Shown here piece after piece: positions 58,673 through 64,000 of a stretch of DNA of 64,000 nt (positions within the stretch are counted from its first letter, which is position 1; each line of letters opens with the position of its first letter). Below the pieces are notes generated by a model. That model made no database searches and was not told the origin of the DNA. It saw only the letters and a list, made by a program, of their open reading frames with translations. The stretch is from assembly GCA_002722255.1 (NCBI GenBank), contig PBLD01000001.1:776261-840260 (forward strand). The letters are read 5' to 3'. Source of the DNA: Winogradskyella sp. (lineage in GTDB: Bacteria > Bacteroidota > Bacteroidia > Flavobacteriales > Flavobacteriaceae). Made by a program: the position numbers and the translations under genes.

Positions 58673-60106
58673 TTAGAACTCTGCGTTTTGCGGTGTTCTT
58701 GGATAAGGAATAACGTCTCTAATATTACCCATTCCTGTTGCAAACATTACGAGCCTTTCAAAACCAAGACCAAAACCAGAGTGTACAGCTGTACCATATT
58801 TTCTAAGATCTAGGTACCACCATAATTCTTCTTCTGGTATATCTAGCGCTTTCATTTTTTCTTTAAGAACATCTAAACGTTCTTCACGCTGAGAGCCACC
58901 TACCATTTCACCAATGCCTGGGAAAAGGATATCCATTGCCCTTACGGTTTTTCCATCTTCATTTAAGCGCATATAGAAGGCTTTAATGTTAGCAGGATAA
59001 TCGAATAAGATTACAGGACATTTAAAGTGTTTTTCAACCAAATAACGTTCGTGCTCAGATTGTAAGTCTGCTCCCCATTCTTCAATGATATATTTAAATT
59101 TCTTCTTCTTGTTTGGTTTACAGTTTCTAAGGATATCTATAGCTTCTGTGTAGCTTACACGTTTAAAGTTGTTTTCTACAACAAACTTAATTTTATCTAT
59201 TAAGTTCATTGGGCTACGCTCTGCTTGAGGTAGCGACTTTTCAGCATCTTGCAAACGCTTGTCTAAAAACTCTAAGTCTTCTTTGTTGTTTTCAAGAACG
59301 TAGCTTAAAACAGACTTCATAAAATCTTCTGCCAAATCCATGTTACCAGCCAAGTCCATAAAAGCCACTTCTGGTTCTATCATCCAGAATTCAGCTAAGT
59401 GACGAGACGTATTTGAATTTTCTGCTCTAAAGGTTGGTCCAAAGGTGTATACTTTGCCTAAAGACATTGCAAAAGTTTCAGCTTCTAATTGTCCAGAAAC
59501 AGTTAGGTTGGTTTCTTTTCCGAAGAAATCTTCTTTATAATTTACATCACCATCTTCTGTTAATGGTGGGTTTTTTGGATCTAGAGTGCTTACTCTAAAC
59601 ATTTCACCAGCACCTTCTGCATCACTACCAGTTATTATTGGTGTGTGCATGTAATAGAACCCATTTTCGTTAAAATACTTGTGAATAGCAAAAGATAACG
59701 AAGAACGTAAACGCATTACAGCGCTAAATGTATTAGTTCTAGTACGTAAGTGAGCGTTTTCTCTTAAAAACTCAAACGTGTGTTTTTTTGGTTGAATAGG
59801 ATAAGTTTCAGCATCAGAGTCACCTAAAACTTCAAGCGCTTTTACTTGTATTTCTACAGATTGGCCTTTTCCTTGGCTTTCTACCAATTCGCCAGTGATA
59901 TGAACAGCAGCACCAGTAGTGATGCGTTTTAGCAATGCTTCATCAAAATTTTCAAAATCTACAACACATTGAATATTATTTATGGTAGAACCATCATTTA
60001 AAGCAATAAATCGGTTAGCTCTAAACGTTCGTACCCATCCTTTTACGGTAACATCTTGTAAGGTCACATCTTGTGAAAGCAGTTCTGCTACAGTTTTTGT
60101 TGTCAT
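58673..60106 (-). CDS. asnS: Asparaginyl-tRNA synthetase
   Basis: The 477-residue class II enzyme charges tRNA-Asn. It has an OB-fold anticodon domain (about 15-105; VKGWVRTFRANRFIALNDG), motif 2 (FGPTFRAENSNTSRHLAEFWMIEPE) and motif 3 (GFGLGFERLVMFATGMGNIRDVIPYPRTP). The length is that of the bacterial enzyme. It lies 31 bp after the MMPL transporter gene and is followed by a terminator. Confidence 0.96.
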   Translation of the reverse strand: MTTKTVAELLSQDVTLQDVTVKGWVRTFRANRFIALNDGSTINNIQCVVDFENFDEALLKRITTGAAVHITGELVESQGKGQSVEIQVKALEVLGDSDAETYPIQPKKHTFEFLRENAHLRTRTNTFSAVMRLRSSLSFAIHKYFNENGFYYMHTPIITGSDAEGAGEMFRVSTLDPKNPPLTEDGDVNYKEDFFGKETNLTVSGQLEAETFAMSLGKVYTFGPTFRAENSNTSRHLAEFWMIEPEVAFMDLAGNMDLAEDFMKSVLSYVLENNKEDLEFLDKRLQDAEKSLPQAERSPMNLIDKIKFVVENNFKRVSYTEAIDILRNCKPNKKKKFKYIIEEWGADLQSEHERYLVEKHFKCPVILFDYPANIKAFYMRLNEDGKTVRAMDILFPGIGEMVGGSQREERLDVLKEKMKALDIPEEELWWYLDLRKYGTAVHSGFGLGFERLVMFATGMGNIRDVIPYPRTPQNAEF

Positions 60107-60137
60107 TTTTTAAATATTTTGAATGCTAAGATAATTT

Positions 60138-62549
60138 TTATTCTTTGTTTTTTGAGTTCTCGTCTGAATCATCTTCCGAAGGAATGATATCTATCGTTGG
60201 TTTACGCAGTACTTCTTTGTTGGCAATATTACGTTCTAATGATAATAATAACGATGGTAATAACAATAAATTAGATAACATGGCGAACAATAATGTTATT
60301 GAAACCAAAGCTCCTAAAGCTACTGTACCACCAAAACTAGAAATGGTAAATACAGAGAATCCGAAGAACAGAACAATTGAAGTGTAAAACATACTTACGC
60401 CAGTTTCTCTTAACGCAGCGTAAACCGATTTTTTAATCTTCCAGTGGTTGGCTTGCAATTCTTGTCTGTATTTTGCCAAAAAGTGAATGGTATCATCTAC
60501 CGAAATACCAAAAGCGATACTAAATACTAATATTGTTGAAGGCTTTATAGGTACACCTAAATAACCCATTAAACCAGCTGTAACTAACAATGGTAATAGG
60601 TTAGGGATAAGTGATACAATAATCATTCTAAACGAACGGAACAAATACGCCATAAATAGCGATATAAGTATAATGGCAAGCGTTAATGAAATAACAAGGT
60701 TTCTTACAAGGTATTTTGTGCCTTTTTGAAACACTAAAGCTTTACCTGTCATAGTAACTTCATAACGCTCTTTAGGAAAAACTTTATCTATTTTATTTTG
60801 AAGATTTTCCTGAATGCGTTCCATTTTATCCGTACCAATATCTTTCATAAAGGTAGTAATACGTGCATATTGCCCTGTACTGTCTACAAAATTCTTAAGC
60901 AAATCTACATCAGATGATGAGTTTTTAGCATAAGACAAAATGAAACTGTTTTCTTGGCTGGTTGGTAATTGGTAATATTTAGGGTTGCCGTTAAAGTAGG
61001 CTTGCTTACTATATTTTACCAAGCTTACAACAGATATTGGCTTAGACAATTCTGGTGTTTCTTCAATAAGTTCTTCAAGCTCATTAATGCGTTTTAAGGT
61101 CGCTAATTTCATAACGCCTTTTTTGCGCTTTGTATCTACCATTATTTCTAAAGGCATAATGCCATTAAACTCTTCTTCAAAAAAACGAATGTCTTTAAAG
61201 AATTGTTTGTTTTTTGGCATATCTTCAATCAAGCTACCAGATATTTTCATTTGATTAATACCTATCATACTTGCCATGATAAGTATAAATGCAGTGACGT
61301 AGATGGTAATACGTTTGTGTTTTACCATACGTTCCATCCAATCTACAAAACCACCAATCCAACGTTTATTTAAGTGTTCTAAATGACGCTCTTTCGGATA
61401 AGGCAAAAACGTGTACATTATCGGAATGATAAGTAAACAGAGTATGAAAATTGCCAGAATACTGAGCGATGCTACGATACCAAATTCCTTTAGCAGTTTA
61501 CTTTCGGTTAAGATAAACGTTGCAAAACCAGAAGCGGTAGTAACATTAGTCATTAAGGTAGCATTACCAACTTTGGTAATAACACGTTGTAGCGACTTTA
61601 CTTTGTTACCATGCGATTTTACCTCGTGCTGATATTTATTAATTAAAAAGATACAGTTAGGTATACCAATAACAATAATTAACGGTGGAATAAGAGCCGT
61701 AAGCACTGTAATTTCGTAACCAAGTAAACCAAGGATTCCAAAGGTCCACATCACACCAATACAAACAACAATTAGTGATATAAACGTAGCTCTAAAAGAT
61801 CTAAAGAATAAAAAGAAAATTAACGAAGTCACAAACAAAGCTGCTCCAATAAAAATCGGAATTTCGTCAACAATGTTTTGAGAATTTAATGTTCTGATGT
61901 AAGGCATACCAGACACCTTAACATCTAGCTTAGGATGTTTTGCTTCAAATTCTTGTATTCTTTTTTCAAGAATATTTATAATAAAGTCTTTTCTGGCAGA
62001 GGTGTTAACAATCTCTTTCTTTAAATAAATTGCAGTACGAAGTGTCTTGTTTTCTGCATTAAATAAAAAGTTATCGTAAAATGGATATTTCTTAAAAAGG
62101 TCTTCTTGTAGTTTGTTTATTTCATCAAGACTTGATATAGAATCTTTTATGAACGGAACTAAATCAAACTGTTTCTTTTCATTGTTCTTTACCAGTTTTT
62201 GAAGATCTTTTATTGAAAGCACAGTTTCAACTTCGTCATAAGGTTTAAAGGACTCTGCAAGGTTGTTCCAGGCATTAAACTGATTAACCGTAAATACGCT
62301 AGAATCTTTAACTCCTAAAACAATGAGATTGCCTTCTTCACCAAAGACTTCGAGGAAATTATTGTAGGTTAGGTTAACTTCATGATCGTCAGGTAACATA
62401 TTAGCTTCAGTGTAAGTAAAGCGCATATGTTTCCATTGCATGCCCAAGAACACAGTCGTCGCAATTATGACTAAAAGAATGAAGATTTTGTTACGGAGAA
62501 TAATTCTTGCAACACCTTCCCAAAATCCTGTGGTCAATAGTTTAAACAT
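60138..62549 (-). CDS. RND superfamily MMPL-type transporter
   Basis: The 803-residue inner-membrane protein has twelve helices in two 6+6 halves. Each half is headed by a helix and a periplasmic loop of about 180-200 residues, and the sterol-sensing-like clusters VVCIGVMWTFGILGLLGYEITVLTALIPPLIIVIGI and VFSIAFGISVDDTIHFLAKYR are in helices 4 and 10. It has no adaptor or TolC gene with it, unlike the RND pump at 32.8 kb. Such proteins move lipids or hydrophobic molecules (hopanoids, fatty acids) between membranes; the substrate here is unknown. A TACCTTTG promoter element lies 56 bp upstream. Confidence 0.88.
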   Translation of the reverse strand: MFKLLTTGFWEGVARIILRNKIFILLVIIATTVFLGMQWKHMRFTYTEANMLPDDHEVNLTYNNFLEVFGEEGNLIVLGVKDSSVFTVNQFNAWNNLAESFKPYDEVETVLSIKDLQKLVKNNEKKQFDLVPFIKDSISSLDEINKLQEDLFKKYPFYDNFLFNAENKTLRTAIYLKKEIVNTSARKDFIINILEKRIQEFEAKHPKLDVKVSGMPYIRTLNSQNIVDEIPIFIGAALFVTSLIFFLFFRSFRATFISLIVVCIGVMWTFGILGLLGYEITVLTALIPPLIIVIGIPNCIFLINKYQHEVKSHGNKVKSLQRVITKVGNATLMTNVTTASGFATFILTESKLLKEFGIVASLSILAIFILCLLIIPIMYTFLPYPKERHLEHLNKRWIGGFVDWMERMVKHKRITIYVTAFILIMASMIGINQMKISGSLIEDMPKNKQFFKDIRFFEEEFNGIMPLEIMVDTKRKKGVMKLATLKRINELEELIEETPELSKPISVVSLVKYSKQAYFNGNPKYYQLPTSQENSFILSYAKNSSSDVDLLKNFVDSTGQYARITTFMKDIGTDKMERIQENLQNKIDKVFPKERYEVTMTGKALVFQKGTKYLVRNLVISLTLAIILISLFMAYLFRSFRMIIVSLIPNLLPLLVTAGLMGYLGVPIKPSTILVFSIAFGISVDDTIHFLAKYRQELQANHWKIKKSVYAALRETGVSMFYTSIVLFFGFSVFTISSFGGTVALGALVSITLLFAMLSNLLLLPSLLLSLERNIANKEVLRKPTIDIIPSEDDSDENSKNKE

Positions 62550-62604
62550 GTATAATTTTCTACCTCTTTAAATAGCAAATAATGCCTTAATTTGAAACGA
62601 GCCG

Positions 62605-62612
62605 CAAAGGTA
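62605..62612 (-). promoter_or_regulatory. -7 element of the MMPL transporter gene
   Basis: The minus strand reads TACCTTTG (perfect TANNTTTG), about 56 bp upstream of the ATG at 62549. Confidence 0.55.
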
Positions 62613-62688
62613 GAAAAAACCTAAGGATTAGCTAAGGAATTAACACTAATATAATAGTTGAAATAAATACGAGGAATACAGAAATAGC

Positions 62689-63219
62689 CTAATAGAAATT
62701 ACGGTTAGTCTTTTTGCTTTTCATCCGTCTTTTGTATTGCCATTTCCACGTTAATTTATGCCAATAGCGTTTAATTTTATTGTGACGCCAATTAATATTA
62801 AATTTTACGTCTTTCTTAGCCCAAGGCGGCAAAGGTATTTTAATATTAAAGGGAGGGTATTCACTAACTTTATAATTTAGGTCTGAGTCATTTCTAAATC
62901 GTCTAGAACAAAGTAACCTAACAATAGTTTTCTTTTTGGATGATTTGTAAACTTCCATATCAATCCAAAGAGGAACTAATCCAGAATCATATAATAAATC
63001 TACAGTTCTTGCTAATGGTTGGTGTTTTCCTTCAAGCGTATTAATTTCTATTAATCTCTTTAGTTCATCATTATTTAAATGATCACTTATTAATCTTGAG
63101 CTTGGTTCAATTAGATATTCAACATTATTAGAAATCAAATTTTTAACTGAGTTACTTGTAAAATCAATCAGCCTTTTAGTAGATTCTATTAACCTATATT
63201 GAAATTCCTCTTTGTTCAC
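62689..63219 (-). CDS. Hypothetical protein with strongly basic C-terminus
   Basis: The 176-residue soluble protein contains a helical N-terminal part (about 1-75), a beta-like middle (GLVPLWIDMEVY, KTIVRLLCSRRFR) and a highly basic, Trp-rich tail (WRHNKIKRYWHKLTWKWQYKRRMKSKK). No family is recognised. A nucleic-acid or membrane-surface role would fit the tail. It lies 9 bp after the aldo/keto reductase gene on the same strand and is probably co-transcribed. Confidence 0.65.
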   Translation of the reverse strand: MNKEEFQYRLIESTKRLIDFTSNSVKNLISNNVEYLIEPSSRLISDHLNNDELKRLIEINTLEGKHQPLARTVDLLYDSGLVPLWIDMEVYKSSKKKTIVRLLCSRRFRNDSDLNYKVSEYPPFNIKIPLPPWAKKDVKFNINWRHNKIKRYWHKLTWKWQYKRRMKSKKTNRNFY

Positions 63220-63228
63220 GACTAAAGA

Positions 63229-64000
63229 TTATGTCGCTGGATTAGGAATAACAGCATGAACATCATTAATGGCTTTTAGCACATCATCTGATAAGGTTAT
63301 GTTGATACTGTCAATGTTTTCTTCAAGCTGTTTTATACTTGTGGCGCCAATGATATTACTTGTTACAAAAGGTCTTTGGTTAACAAATGCTAAAGACATT
63401 TGTGCTAAAGACATATTATTATCTTCGGCTATTTGTAAGTATCGCTTAGTAGCTTCTGTAGCCTGGTCGCTACTATATCTAGCAAACCTTGGAAACAGCT
63501 TTAATCTTGCATTATCTGCAGCAATACCTTTGATGTATTTACCAGATAAAACACCAAATGCCATAGGTGAGTAGGCTAGTAAGCCAATATTTTCTCTGTG
63601 AGCAATTTCTGCTAAATCGCCTTCAAAAGGTCTGCATAATAGAGAATATGCATTTTGGATGGTAATCATCCTTGGTAGGTTATTGTATTTAGATTCTTCT
63701 AAGTAGCGCATGGTTCCCCAAGCTTTCTCGTTAGATAAACCTACTTGCCTTATTTTTCCAGATTTGATAATCTCATCAAGATTGTGTAAAATTTCATTGA
63801 AATTATCCTCCCAACCATCATTAGCATTATGAACATAATCTCTTATGCCAAATGTGTTTGTGTTACGTTCTGGCCAGTGCAACTGGTATAAATCTATGTA
63901 ATCTGTTTGTAAGCGTTTTAGACTGTTGTCAACAGCTTCGTTTAATGCTTGTTTGCTAAAACCAGTAGTTCTTATGTGGGCAGTATAGTCGCCAGGACCA
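63229..64000 (-). CDS. Aldo/keto reductase (5' partial)
   Basis: The reading frame is open to the end of the window, so the N-terminus is missing. The visible part has the family's catalytic His in TDYIDLYQLHWPERN (residues just inside the window's end). The segments IRQVGLSNEKAWGTMRYLEE and IGLLAYSPMAFGVLSGKYI follow, and the NADPH-binding C-terminus contains IIGATSIKQLEENI. It is an NADPH-dependent oxidoreductase of the Tas/YdhF-like AKR group with unknown substrate. A TTG in frame at 63882 is internal and not a start. It precedes the hypothetical gene by 9 bp. Confidence 0.9.
   Translation of the reverse strand, partial: GPGDYTAHIRTTGFSKQALNEAVDNSLKRLQTDYIDLYQLHWPERNTNTFGIRDYVHNANDGWEDNFNEILHNLDEIIKSGKIRQVGLSNEKAWGTMRYLEESKYNNLPRMITIQNAYSLLCRPFEGDLAEIAHRENIGLLAYSPMAFGVLSGKYIKGIAADNARLKLFPRFARYSSDQATEATKRYLQIAEDNNMSLAQMSLAFVNQRPFVTSNIIGATSIKQLEENIDSINITLSDDVLKAINDVHAVIPNPAT

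Overview
The window is AT-rich chromosomal DNA from a member of the Bacteroidota, most likely a marine Flavobacteriaceae (inference). The support is a type B secretion C-terminal domain followed by PorP/SprF and PorE-like genes, TANNTTTG promoter elements instead of sigma-70 -10 boxes, almost no Shine-Dalgarno sequences, TonB-dependent receptors, Cys-rich-headed TonB proteins, and REP-like intergenic repeats typical of the group. No rRNA, CRISPR, prophage or IS element was seen. One tRNA-Ser(GGA) is present.

Layout. 0-4.9 kb: the 3' part of a DUF11-repeat adhesin with its PorP/SprF partner and a PorE-like OmpA protein (type IX secretion/gliding type). 5-8.2 kb: a reverse-strand operon with a coiled-coil protein, a roadblock/longin-like protein, a Ras-like small GTPase, and a histidine kinase whose receiver domain has lost its phospho-acceptor. 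8.4-14.6 kb: HupE/UreJ protein, dCMP deaminase, CtpA protease, flavoprotein, MarC, DUF3109 and zinc-ribbon membrane proteins. 14.7-23 kb: an OmpA lipoprotein, a PiT phosphate transporter with a PhoU-like tail, a MORN-type secreted protein, and a TonB receptor with a beta-helix lipoprotein. Helically phased GTTA repeats resembling PHO boxes lie in both large gaps of this part. 23-32.8 kb: dgt, dxs, a TonB protein, tadA, PrcB-like lipoprotein, cold-shock protein, ClC protein and aspS. 32.8-39.6 kb: a tetR-tolC-MFP-RND efflux operon with a clear operator in its promoter. 39.6-45.7 kb: polyprenyl synthase and sucAB. 45.8-50.8 kb: an accessory patch with a large secreted esterase-like protein, a small lipoprotein, an orphan NarL/FixJ regulator and three copies of a 7-2-7 palindrome. 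50.8-64 kb: retropepsin-like protease, tatD, asparaginase, tRNA-Ser, an exbB-X-exbD-exbD operon, a beta-barrel protein, rpoN, asnS, an MMPL transporter and a partial aldo/keto reductase.

The best candidates for something undescribed are: (1) the GTPase/roadblock-like/pseudo-receiver kinase operon; (2) the palindrome module in the 45.8-50.8 kb patch with two possible small RNAs next to an orphan LuxR-type regulator; (3) four genes whose start codon sits exactly four bases after a TATTTTTG promoter element, which predicts leaderless mRNAs; (4) a predicted Pho-type regulon joining PiT, the MORN protein and the TonB receptor pair. All functional statements rest on motif reading; no database search was possible.
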